Under the pieces are notes generated by a model, which saw nothing but the letters and a program-made list of their open reading frames with translations, was not told the DNA's origin and did no database searches. The position numbers were made by a program, and so were the translations under genes. A DNA stretch of 6,116 nt from Natronohydrobacter sp. (GTDB lineage Bacteria; Pseudomonadota; Alphaproteobacteria; Rhodobacterales; Rhodobacteraceae), in the NCBI GenBank assembly GCA_007118445.1, contig SKRP01000180.1, forward strand, positions 1 through 6,116, in the 5' to 3' direction. Position 1 is the stretch's first letter; the number at the start of each line of letters is the position of its first letter. Below are positions 1-5,575 of the stretch, one piece after another.

Positions 1-510
1 CTTCATCTGGCTGGCGGCCTCATAGCCCAGCGTGCCGGAACGCCCCACGATGCCCACACGACCGGGCAGGTAGATATGCGGGGGCATGATGCCCATGAAG
101 CCGATACCGGGCGAGATGACGCCTGCGCAATTCGGCCCGATGAAGCGCATCTTGCGTGCAGCCGGGAAGCGGCGCAGGAAGCGCTTGACCTTCATCATGT
201 CCTGCGAGGGGATGCCATCGGTCACGCAGACGGCGAATTGCAGGCCCGCTTCGGCACATTCCATGATCGCATCCGCCGCGCCGGGGGGCGGGACGAAAAC
301 GAGGCTCGCTTCCGCGCCCGTCTCGGCCACGGCTTCGGCCACAGTGTTGAAGATGGGCTTGCCAAGCACGGTTTCGCCACCGCGACCGGGGGTGACGCCG
401 CCCACGACATTGGTGCCATTGCGGATCATGTCCTCGGCGTGAAACTTGCCGATACGGCCGGTCATGCCCTGAACAATGATGCGGGTGTCTTTCTGGATGA
501 GAACTGCCAT
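1..510 (-). CDS. mtkB: Malate-CoA ligase (malate thiokinase) alpha subunit, 3'-truncated by window edge
   Basis: This is the N-terminal 170 residues of a SucD-type CoA ligase alpha subunit (full members are about 295 residues). With MtkA it makes malyl-CoA from malate, CoA and ATP in the cytoplasm. The CoA-binding Rossmann motif VQGMTGRIGKFH is at residues 13-24, VVGGVTPGRGG at 35-45, and the GPNCAG motif with the conserved Cys at 125-130. SucD proteins usually read GPNCPG here; GPNCAG and the stretch MGIMPPHIYLPG (139-150) agree with MtkB as I remember it. The active-site phosphohistidine lies beyond the window edge and cannot be checked. The ATG at 508-510 follows AGGAG at 518-522 with 7 nt spacing, 12 nt after the mtkA stop. 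Malate rather than succinate as substrate is inferred from the neighbours mtkA, mcl and sgaA; a SucD paralogue is the alternative. Last gene of the visible operon, which may continue to the left. Confidence 0.87.
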   Translation of the reverse strand, partial: MAVLIQKDTRIIVQGMTGRIGKFHAEDMIRNGTNVVGGVTPGRGGETVLGKPIFNTVAEAVAETGAEASLVFVPPPGAADAIMECAEAGLQFAVCVTDGIPSQDMMKVKRFLRRFPAARKMRFIGPNCAGVISPGIGFMGIMPPHIYLPGRVGIVGRSGTLGYEAASQMK

Positions 511-517
511 GATCGTG

Positions 518-524
518 CTCCTTC
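518..524 (-). promoter_or_regulatory. Ribosome binding site of mtkB
   Basis: GAAGGAG reads into the TGA stop of mtkA and ends 7 nt before the mtkB ATG. The overlap with the stop suggests that terminating ribosomes re-initiate on mtkB, supporting a one-to-one supply of the two subunits. Confidence 0.75.
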
Positions 525-1692
525 AGGCGGCCATGCGGGGGCGGGCGTTAACGGCGGTGCTGGCGGCATCGGCCAGCGTCTCGGCGGAAATCAGCGGCAG
601 ACCGGAGTCTTCGATGATCCGGCGGCCCGCTTCGACATTGGTGCCGGACAGGCGGACGACGACGGGCAGGCTCAGGTCCAGTTCGCGATACGCCTGCACC
701 ACACCGGCGGCGACCCAGTCGCAGCGGTTGATACCGGCGAAGATATTGACCAGCACGACCGACACTTTCGGATCCGTCAGCACTGTGCGGAACGCCGCAA
801 CCACGCGTTCAGGCGAAGCACCGCCGCCGATATCGAGGAAATTCGCTGGCTCACCCCCGGCAAGCTGGATCATGTCCATCGTGGCCATCGCAAGCCCTGC
901 ACCGTTGATGATGCAGCCGATATCGCCATCAAGCCCGACATAGCTGAGGCCATGTTCAGCGGCGGCATCTTCGCGCGGGTCTTCCTGACCGGGGTCACGC
1001 AGGGCGGCGACCTCGGGGCGGCGGAACAGCGCGTTGGTGTCGAAACTCATCTTTGCATCGAGTGCGATCAGATCGCCTGCGCCTGTGATGACCAGCGGGT
1101 TGATTTCGACCATCGTTGCGTCAAGATCGCGGAAGGCGCGGTAACAGCCCTGCATGACGGTCCCGAATTGCGCGACCTGAGTGCCGCTCAGCCCCAGCTT
1201 GAACGCCAGTTCGCGCGACTGGAAGGGCACAAGCCCTGTGGCGGGGTCGATCACCATGCGCACCAGCGCATCGGGCTGTTCTTCAGCCAGGTCCTCAATC
1301 TCGACCCCCCCTTCGCGCGAGGCGACGATCATGATGCGCTCGGATTTGCGGTCGAGCACGAGCCCGAGATACAGTTCCTGTCCGATATCGGTGGCCTGCT
1401 CGACCAGCAGGCGATGCACGGGTTTGCCAGTCGCGTCGGTCTGTTTGGTCACAAGGTTACGGCCCAGCAGCGACAGGGCAAAGGCGTTCACTTCTGCCTC
1501 GGTCTTGCAGAGTTTCACGCCGCCTGCCGCGCCACGCCCACCAGCATGGACCTGCGCCTTGACCACCACGGGCAGGCCCAGTTTTCGGGCTTCATGCATG
1601 GCCTGTTCGGGCGCGAAGGCAATGCCACCACCGGGGACCGGCACATTCAAACGCTTTAGAATATCCTTGGCCTGATGTTCGTGAATATCCAT
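523..1692 (-). CDS. mtkA: Malate-CoA ligase (malate thiokinase) beta subunit
   Basis: This 389-residue ATP-grasp protein has the full length of the SucC/MtkA family and should form the nucleotide- and substrate-binding half of malate-CoA ligase. Visible motifs are the start MDIHEHQAKDIL, the ATP-grasp stretch KAQVHAGGRG (45-54), the metal-binding VEINPL (195-200), LDAKMSFD (211-218), NGAGLAMATMD (263-273), GGGAS (289-293), VNIFAGINRCDWVA (315-328) and RLSGTN (347-352). The run AEHGLSYVGLDGDIGC (245-260) and the NRCDW segment resemble Methylorubrum MtkA more than TCA-cycle SucC, from memory. The ATG at 1690-1692 is preceded by a strong AAGGAGG at 1700-1706 that overlaps the TAA stop of mcl, so translation is probably coupled. 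The gap to mtkB is 12 nt. Confidence is high for the family; malate specificity rests on gene context and remembered similarity. Confidence 0.9.
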   Translation of the reverse strand: MDIHEHQAKDILKRLNVPVPGGGIAFAPEQAMHEARKLGLPVVVKAQVHAGGRGAAGGVKLCKTEAEVNAFALSLLGRNLVTKQTDATGKPVHRLLVEQATDIGQELYLGLVLDRKSERIMIVASREGGVEIEDLAEEQPDALVRMVIDPATGLVPFQSRELAFKLGLSGTQVAQFGTVMQGCYRAFRDLDATMVEINPLVITGAGDLIALDAKMSFDTNALFRRPEVAALRDPGQEDPREDAAAEHGLSYVGLDGDIGCIINGAGLAMATMDMIQLAGGEPANFLDIGGGASPERVVAAFRTVLTDPKVSVVLVNIFAGINRCDWVAAGVVQAYRELDLSLPVVVRLSGTNVEAGRRIIEDSGLPLISAETLADAASTAVNARPRMAA

Positions 1693-1699
1693 CGGGGTT

Positions 1700-1706
1700 C
1701 CTCCTT
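1700..1706 (-). promoter_or_regulatory. Ribosome binding site of mtkA
   Basis: AAGGAGG is a full-strength Shine-Dalgarno sequence that shares its first two bases with the TAA stop of mcl and sits 7 nt before the mtkA ATG. It fixes the start codon and indicates translational coupling. Confidence 0.85.
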
Positions 1707-2679
1707 ATTCAGCGGCTTCGGCGGGGGCGCTGCGGGCAGCGATGGCGTCGGCAAGCGAGAGCACGTTCATCGCCATTTTCTCGGAGGCCGCGTCGATCAT
1801 CTTGCCATCGAGCGAGGCCGCACCCTTGCCAGCTGCTTCCGCCTTGCGCAGTTCTTCGATGATGCGGCGGGCGCGATCCACTTCGGCCTCTGGCGGGCTG
1901 AAGACCTGATTGGCCATCTCGATCTGGCTGGGATGGATCGCCCATTTGCCCTCGAAGCCCAGAGCGGCGGCGCGTTCGGCAGCGGCGATGTAGCCATCGG
2001 GATCAGCGAAATCGCCAAAGGGGCCGTCAAGGGCGCGCAGACCATAGGCACGGCAGGAAATGATCATGCGCGACAGCGAGGCGTGCCATTGATCGCCCGG
2101 ATATGCCGGGTTCAGCCCGCCGATATTGACCGTGCGGGCGCGCATGGAGGCCGCGTAATCCGCGACGCCGAAATGCAGCGCTTCAAGACGCGAGTCGGAC
2201 GTGGCCGCATAGCGCGCGATTTCCTCGACATTGGCCATGCCAAGCGCGGTTTCAATCAGTGCTTCCAGCCCCACGCGGCGGGTCAGCCCGCAGGCCTGTT
2301 CGATCTGATTGACCAGCGCATCGACCATATAGAGGTCCGCGACGACGCCAAGTTTCGGGATCAGCAGCATATGCACGCGGTCGCCTGCCTGCTCCATGAT
2401 ATCGACGACATCGCGATACATATAGCCGGTATCCAGACCATTGATCCGCACACTGACGGTCTTGCCTTTGGCTTCCCAGTCGATCTCGTTCAGCGCGGCG
2501 ATGGCGTTCTTGCGGGCCTGCGGTTTCTCGGGCGGTGCGACTGCGTCTTCCAGATCGAGGAACACCACATCGGCGGCGGATTCAGCCGCTTTTTCGATCA
2601 TGGTCACGTTGGAGGCAGGCACAGCAAGCGTCGAGCGTTGCAGGCGCTGGCGGCGGAGGGGGAAAAGCGAGTGGCTCAT
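1705..2679 (-). CDS. mcl: L-malyl-CoA lyase (CitE/HpcH-like)
   Basis: This 324-residue TIM-barrel lyase splits malyl-CoA into acetyl-CoA and glyoxylate, the step after MtkAB in the serine cycle; some homologues also act on beta-methylmalyl-CoA in the ethylmalonyl-CoA pathway. Visible family motifs are ADVVFLDLEDAV (36-47), VRINGLDT (77-84) with Arg78, YMYRDVVDIMEQAGDR (86-101), the Mg-ligand candidate Glu143 in LIETALGMANVEEIA, Asp174 in FGVADYAAS (170-178), DGPFGDFADPDGY (218-230) and GFEGKWAIHPSQI (241-253). The YMYRDVVDI and SFGVADYAAS-type stretches fit serine-cycle MclA well. Between IGGLNPAY (186-193) and the SCRAYG helix (208-213) the chain is short; homologues I recall carry a longer loop with a HW-DPW motif here. 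The ATG at 2677-2679 follows AAGGA at 2689-2693, which overlaps the sgaA stop. A CitE paralogue is less likely given the neighbours. Confidence 0.91.
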   Translation of the reverse strand: MSHSLFPLRRQRLQRSTLAVPASNVTMIEKAAESAADVVFLDLEDAVAPPEKPQARKNAIAALNEIDWEAKGKTVSVRINGLDTGYMYRDVVDIMEQAGDRVHMLLIPKLGVVADLYMVDALVNQIEQACGLTRRVGLEALIETALGMANVEEIARYAATSDSRLEALHFGVADYAASMRARTVNIGGLNPAYPGDQWHASLSRMIISCRAYGLRALDGPFGDFADPDGYIAAAERAAALGFEGKWAIHPSQIEMANQVFSPPEAEVDRARRIIEELRKAEAAGKGAASLDGKMIDAASEKMAMNVLSLADAIAARSAPAEAAE

Positions 2680-2688
2680 GGGGTAGGT

Positions 2689-2693
2689 TCCTT
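2689..2693 (-). promoter_or_regulatory. Ribosome binding site of mcl
   Basis: AAGGA shares its first two bases with the TAA stop of sgaA and sits 9 nt before the mcl ATG. It is shorter than the mtkA site but has the same layout. Confidence 0.7.
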
Positions 2694-3891
2694 ATTCGGC
2701 AGCAATGGCAAGAGCAGGGGCCGCAGTGTGGGCGGCAAAGACGGCTTGGGCAGCAGCAAGCCCTGCGCCCAGATCTACCTTTGCCCCTGCGGCTTTCAGC
2801 GACAGTTCGGCCATGCCCAGCGCGGTCAGGCACATGCCTTCGTTCAGATCGCCAAGATGGCCGATGCGAAAGGCTTTCCCGGCCAGCGGGCCAAGGCCAC
2901 CGCCGAAATGGGTGTTGTAGCGGTCGCGGGCGATAGCGATGACCTCGCGTGCGTCCACATCCTGCGGGGTGCGGATGGCCGTCACAGTGTCAGAGGCGAA
3001 AATGCGGTGTTCCGCGACAGTCTGCAGGCCCATTGCGGCCACACCGGCGCGGATGCCTTCGGCAAGGCGGTGATGGCGGGCAAAGACATTGTGCAAACCT
3101 TCGGTCTGCAACCGGGTCAGCGCGGCGCGCAACCCGTGCAGCAATTGCGCAGGCGGGGTGTAGCAGAACGAGCCTGCGTCATGCGCATTCAGCATGGCCG
3201 ACAGGTCCAGAAAGCTGCGGGGCAGAGTGCTGCTGTCGATCGCGTCCAGCGCCTTGGGGCTGGCGGCAAGGATGCCCAGACCCGCCGGGCACATCAGACC
3301 CTTCTGGCTGCCCGCGACGGCCATGTCGACGCCCCATGCGTCCATCTCGAAGCGCAGCGAGCCGATGGACGAGACCCCATCCACAAAGAGCATCGCGTCA
3401 TGGAAGCAGGTATCAATTGCATGGCGCACCCCGGCCACATCTGACGTCACGCCAGTGGCGGTTTCATTATGGGTGACAAACACCGCCTTGATCTCGCCAT
3501 GCCGGTCCGCGCCCAGCCGCCGCTCGATTTCACGCACCGGGCAGGGCGCGCCCCAGGCGACATCAATCGCCTCGACCCGCAGGCCAAGCGATTGCGCCAT
3601 CTGCGCCCAGAGCATCGAGAACTGGCCGTGCCGCGCCATGAGCACCTTGTCACCGGGCGAAAGTGTGTTGGTGATCGCGGCTTCCCAGGCGGCGGTGCCG
3701 GAACCGGGCAAGAGCGCGATGCGGGCGTGCCGCGTTCCGAAAACGGGTTTCAGGCCCTCCAGCACGGGTGCAAGCAGTGCTGCGAAGTCCGGCGCGCGGT
3801 GGTCCTGCATCGGCACGATCATGGCGCGCTGCACATCAGCGGGCACATTGGTCGGTCCGGGAATGAATAGATGGGCTGTCCCTGTTTGCAT
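2692..3891 (-). CDS. sgaA: Serine-glyoxylate aminotransferase (class V PLP)
   Basis: This 399-residue class V, fold type I PLP aminotransferase transfers the amino group of serine to glyoxylate, giving hydroxypyruvate and glycine, the entry step for serine in the serine cycle. Visible motifs are HLFIPGPTNVP (7-17) at the N terminus, GSGTAAWEAA (63-72) for phosphate binding, HGQFSMLW (88-95), THNETATGV (140-148), LFVDGVSSIGS (168-178) with PLP-contacting Asp171, AGSQKGLMCPAGLG (193-206) with Schiff-base Lys197, YTPP (244-247) and FRIGHLGDLNE (341-351) with substrate-carboxylate Arg342. The start is set at the ATG of 3889-3891 because GGGAGGA at 3899-3905 lies 7 nt upstream and the family motif begins soon after. 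The in-frame ATG ten codons earlier (3919-3921) has no visible ribosome binding site. First gene of the operon; some family members also accept alanine or aspartate, so the donor range is open. Confidence 0.92.
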   Translation of the reverse strand: MQTGTAHLFIPGPTNVPADVQRAMIVPMQDHRAPDFAALLAPVLEGLKPVFGTRHARIALLPGSGTAAWEAAITNTLSPGDKVLMARHGQFSMLWAQMAQSLGLRVEAIDVAWGAPCPVREIERRLGADRHGEIKAVFVTHNETATGVTSDVAGVRHAIDTCFHDAMLFVDGVSSIGSLRFEMDAWGVDMAVAGSQKGLMCPAGLGILAASPKALDAIDSSTLPRSFLDLSAMLNAHDAGSFCYTPPAQLLHGLRAALTRLQTEGLHNVFARHHRLAEGIRAGVAAMGLQTVAEHRIFASDTVTAIRTPQDVDAREVIAIARDRYNTHFGGGLGPLAGKAFRIGHLGDLNEGMCLTALGMAELSLKAAGAKVDLGAGLAAAQAVFAAHTAAPALAIAAE

Positions 3892-3898
3892 GGTCGAA

Positions 3899-3905
3899 TC
3901 CTCCC
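3899..3905 (-). promoter_or_regulatory. Ribosome binding site deciding the sgaA start
   Basis: GGGAGGA ends 7 nt before the ATG at 3889-3891. It favours this start over the in-frame ATG at 3919-3921, which has no purine-rich motif upstream. Confidence 0.8.
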
Positions 3906-3963
3906 TCGATGAAAAGACCATGGCAGAACTGTGGCGGATGCTGCGAATGAAACCGGGTTCTGC

Positions 3964-3983
3964 TGTAAACGCGAATGTTTACA
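3964..3983. promoter_or_regulatory. Perfect inverted repeat, candidate operator 1 between sgaA and the regulator
   Basis: TGTAAAC (3964-3970), six bases, then GTTTACA (3977-3983) form a perfect 7-bp inverted repeat, the right size for a dimeric HTH protein. The right arm coincides with the best -35 box for the regulator gene. The half-site TTTACAA differs by one base from the TTTGCAAA-type half-site I recall for PccR/RamB/PrpR regulators. Binding by the adjacent regulator is inference. Confidence 0.6.
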
Positions 3984-4006
3984 AGTTTTCATAATTGTAA
4001 TATTGT
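3978..4006 (+). promoter_or_regulatory. Candidate sigma70-type promoter of the HTH regulator gene
   Basis: TTTACA (3978-3983), a 17-nt spacer and TATTGT (4001-4006) make a plausible promoter with a start near 4012-4014 and a leader of about 20 nt. Both inverted repeats overlap it, which fits autorepression. Confidence 0.45.
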
Positions 4007-4017
4007 TAATTTAACAA
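3988..4017 (-). promoter_or_regulatory. Candidate promoter of the sgaA-mcl-mtkAB operon
   Basis: On the minus strand TTGTTA (4012-4017), an 18-nt spacer and TATGAA (3988-3993) are the best match I see, each 4 of 6 to consensus. It would give a leader of about 90 nt before sgaA and overlap operator 2. A weak match may mean an activator is needed; other placements within the AT-rich 3964-4030 stretch are possible. Confidence 0.3.
4003..4017. promoter_or_regulatory. Perfect inverted repeat, candidate operator 2
   Basis: TTGTTAA (4003-4009), one base, then TTAACAA (4011-4017) form a perfect 7-bp inverted repeat 16 nt before the regulator's ATG. It would cover the -10 box and start point of the plus-strand promoter and the -35 of a minus-strand promoter. 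Its arms resemble those of operator 1 but the spacer is 1 rather than 6 nt, so it may bind differently or serve another factor. Confidence 0.55.
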
Positions 4018-4032
4018 ATCGAAAGAAATGAA

Positions 4033-5439
4033 ATGCGCAAGACTTTCATCGGACCTCATCTGCGCCGTTTGCGACAGGAGAAGGGCGAAACCCAGGGGGC
4101 GATGGCGAAACGGCTGGGTGTGTCTGCGGCCTATGTGAACCTGCTGGAAAACAACCAGCGCTCGGTTTCGGTTTCGATCCTGCTGCGATTGTTCGAACAA
4201 TACGGTGTTGACTGGCATGATATCGCGGATGATGGCGCGAGCGCGCGGCTCGCGGACCTGCGCGCGGCGCTGCAAGACCCGCTGTTTGATGACCTGCGCC
4301 CGGATCTGCAGGAATTGCGCGGCGCGCAGACCCATGCGCCGACCCTGATCGACTCGTTGCTGCATCTGCATCGGGCCTATCTGAGCGCCACCGACCAGTT
4401 GATGGCACTGGCCGCGCAACCGGGCGAATCAGAGCCGATCATCAGCGCATCACCCGAAGGCGCTGTGCATCATTTCTTCCGTCGTCAGCGCAATCATTTC
4501 CCGGCGCTGGAACGGGCCGCCAGCGCGCTCTGGCCCGACACGGTCCCGGCGACCGATGACCTCTATGCGGCGCTGAAATCGCGCCTGCAGGATCAGCACG
4601 GGATCACTGTGCGGGTGGTGAAAGTGAGTGATCTGCCCCGGACGCTGCGCCAATATGATCAGGCCCGCGGGGAGCTTCTGCTGTCCGAGGCGCTGGACCA
4701 TCCCAATCGCGTATTCCAGCTGGTGCATGTTCTGGGCCTGATCGAGCATCGCGATACGCTTGAGGCGCTTCTCGACAGCACGGGCATTGATGACCGGCAG
4801 GGCCGCGCGCGCTGTCTGGTTGAACTGGCCAATTACTTCGCCGCCGCCGCACTCATGCCCTATGATGATTTCCTGCGCGAAGCGCGCGCTTCGCAATATG
4901 ATTTCGACCATCTGGCGACGCGCTTCGGGGTCAGTTTCGAACAGGCCTGCCACCGCGCGACCACCATGCAGCGCGAAGGGGCGCAGGGCGTGCCGTTCTT
5001 CTTCATGCGTATCGACAAGGCGGGGAATGTGACAAAGCGCTTCAATGCCACGGATTTTCATCTGGCCGAATATGGCGGGGCCTGTCCGAAACTCGATGTG
5101 CATATGACCTTTCGCCTGCCGGGGCGGATCGTGTCGCAACTGGTCGAAATGCCGGATGCGTCACAATATTTCGTTTTTGCGCGCACAGTGGACCGGCCCA
5201 CATTCGAGCGGCATGGGCAGGATAATCGCCTTGCGGTCGCGATGGGCTGCATGATCAGCCACGCGCCCGAGATCGGCTATGCCGAAGGGATCGCGCTGCA
5301 AGGTGCGCCTGCGACCCCGATCGGGATCAACTGCCGGGTCTGTCCGCGCGCAGGATGCGAGCAAAGGGCGCATCAGGCGTCGGTGCTCAAGACCCCGGTT
5401 GATGAAAGCCGCAGGGGGGCCACGCGCTATGATGCGTGA
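4033..5439 (+). CDS. XRE-family HTH regulator of the short-chain acyl-CoA responsive (ScfR/PccR/RamB) type
   Basis: This 468-residue cytoplasmic DNA-binding protein has the three-part ScfR layout. An XRE helix-turn-helix spans about residues 8-62 (LRRLRQEKGETQGAMAKRLG and VSAAYVNLLENNQRSVS). An ImmA/IrrE-like domain spans about 178-290; the usual HExxH zinc motif is replaced by VHVLGLIEH (231-239), while the second family motif ELANYFAAAALMPYDDF (264-280) is kept, so protease activity is unlikely. The C-terminal ScfR domain (about 318-450) carries RIDKAGNVTKRF (326-337), GGACPKLDVH (348-357), MGCMISHA (404-411) and PIGINCRVCPRAGCEQRAHQ (429-448). Known relatives sense propionyl-CoA or other acyl-CoAs and control propionate, acetate or glyoxylate metabolism. 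Divergent from the serine-cycle operon, so it probably controls it; the ligand is unknown. The ATG at 4033 has only a weak GAAAG (4021-4025) upstream; an ATG at 4028 is out of frame. Confidence 0.88.
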   Translation: MRKTFIGPHLRRLRQEKGETQGAMAKRLGVSAAYVNLLENNQRSVSVSILLRLFEQYGVDWHDIADDGASARLADLRAALQDPLFDDLRPDLQELRGAQTHAPTLIDSLLHLHRAYLSATDQLMALAAQPGESEPIISASPEGAVHHFFRRQRNHFPALERAASALWPDTVPATDDLYAALKSRLQDQHGITVRVVKVSDLPRTLRQYDQARGELLLSEALDHPNRVFQLVHVLGLIEHRDTLEALLDSTGIDDRQGRARCLVELANYFAAAALMPYDDFLREARASQYDFDHLATRFGVSFEQACHRATTMQREGAQGVPFFFMRIDKAGNVTKRFNATDFHLAEYGGACPKLDVHMTFRLPGRIVSQLVEMPDASQYFVFARTVDRPTFERHGQDNRLAVAMGCMISHAPEIGYAEGIALQGAPATPIGINCRVCPRAGCEQRAHQASVLKTPVDESRRGATRYDA

Positions 5440-5481
5440 TGCCGAATAAACGGGCAGTGCACATACTTGCATCCCGCCTCT

Positions 5482-5511
5482 GAAATTTTTACTCGCCAGT
5501 AAAAAAATTTC
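5482..5511. repeat. AT-armed inverted repeat, probable operator upstream of the BMP gene
   Basis: TTTTTACT (5486-5493), CGCC, AGTAAAAA (5498-5505) is a perfect 8-bp inverted repeat with a 4-nt centre, and GAAA (5482-5485) with TTTC (5508-5511) extends it beyond two extra A residues. The shape TTTACT-N4-AGTAAA resembles operators of TetR-type repressors. It lies just upstream of the candidate -10 box, where a bound repressor would block the -35 region. A terminator for the preceding gene is less likely: the stem is nearly all A/T and no clean U-run follows. Confidence 0.5.
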
Positions 5512-5512
5512 G

Positions 5513-5524
5513 TGACTATAGTCA
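5513..5524. promoter_or_regulatory. Perfect 12-bp palindrome TGACTATAGTCA with embedded candidate -10 box
   Basis: TGACTATAGTCA is self-complementary and one base away from the preceding inverted repeat. It contains TATAGT (5517-5522), a reasonable -10 element about 54 nt before the BMP gene start; no good -35 sits at the right distance (CGCCAG at 17 nt), so the promoter may need an activator. The palindrome could be a second regulator site. Confidence 0.4.
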
Positions 5525-5563
5525 ATCGGGGCGCGCGTAGAACGGCCTTGGCTTTGACCTTTC

Positions 5564-5569
5564 AGGGAG
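5564..5569 (+). promoter_or_regulatory. Ribosome binding site of the BMP-family gene
   Basis: AGGGAG ends 6 nt before the ATG at 5576-5578 and fixes the start codon of the exported protein. Confidence 0.7.
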
Positions 5570-5575
5570 CTTTCC

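Noticed and set aside
76..1659. Long plus-strand open frame of 527 codons antisense to mtkA and mtkB
   Set aside because: Its translation is rich in His, Asp, Gly and Ala without any recognisable domain, it has no ribosome binding site, and it lies opposite two clearly recognised genes. Such frames are common opposite high-GC genes with strong codon bias.
1675..3444. Plus-strand open frame of 589 codons, longer than either gene beneath it
   Set aside because: It spans the mcl/sgaA junction on the opposite strand, reads as low-complexity His/Arg/Gly-rich sequence and matches no family; it is a shadow of the reading frames of mcl and sgaA.
3919..3921. Upstream in-frame ATG giving a ten-residue longer SgaA
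   Set aside because: There is no Shine-Dalgarno sequence before it, and the extra residues (MVFSSREDST) do not belong to the family N terminus; a strong site precedes the ATG at 3889-3891.
3949..3960. Near-palindrome GAAACCGGGTTC in the sgaA leader
   Set aside because: It has a mismatch in each arm, is short, and does not resemble the other repeats in the region; chance is sufficient.
4450..5139. Minus-strand open frame of 229 codons inside the regulator gene
   Set aside because: It has no initiation signals and no domain; the plus-strand frame has full-length family motifs from end to end.
5440..5456. Possible hairpin TGCC...GGCA just after the regulator stop, as a terminator
   Set aside because: The stem is only four base pairs with a nine-base loop and no T-run follows, so no intrinsic terminator is supported.
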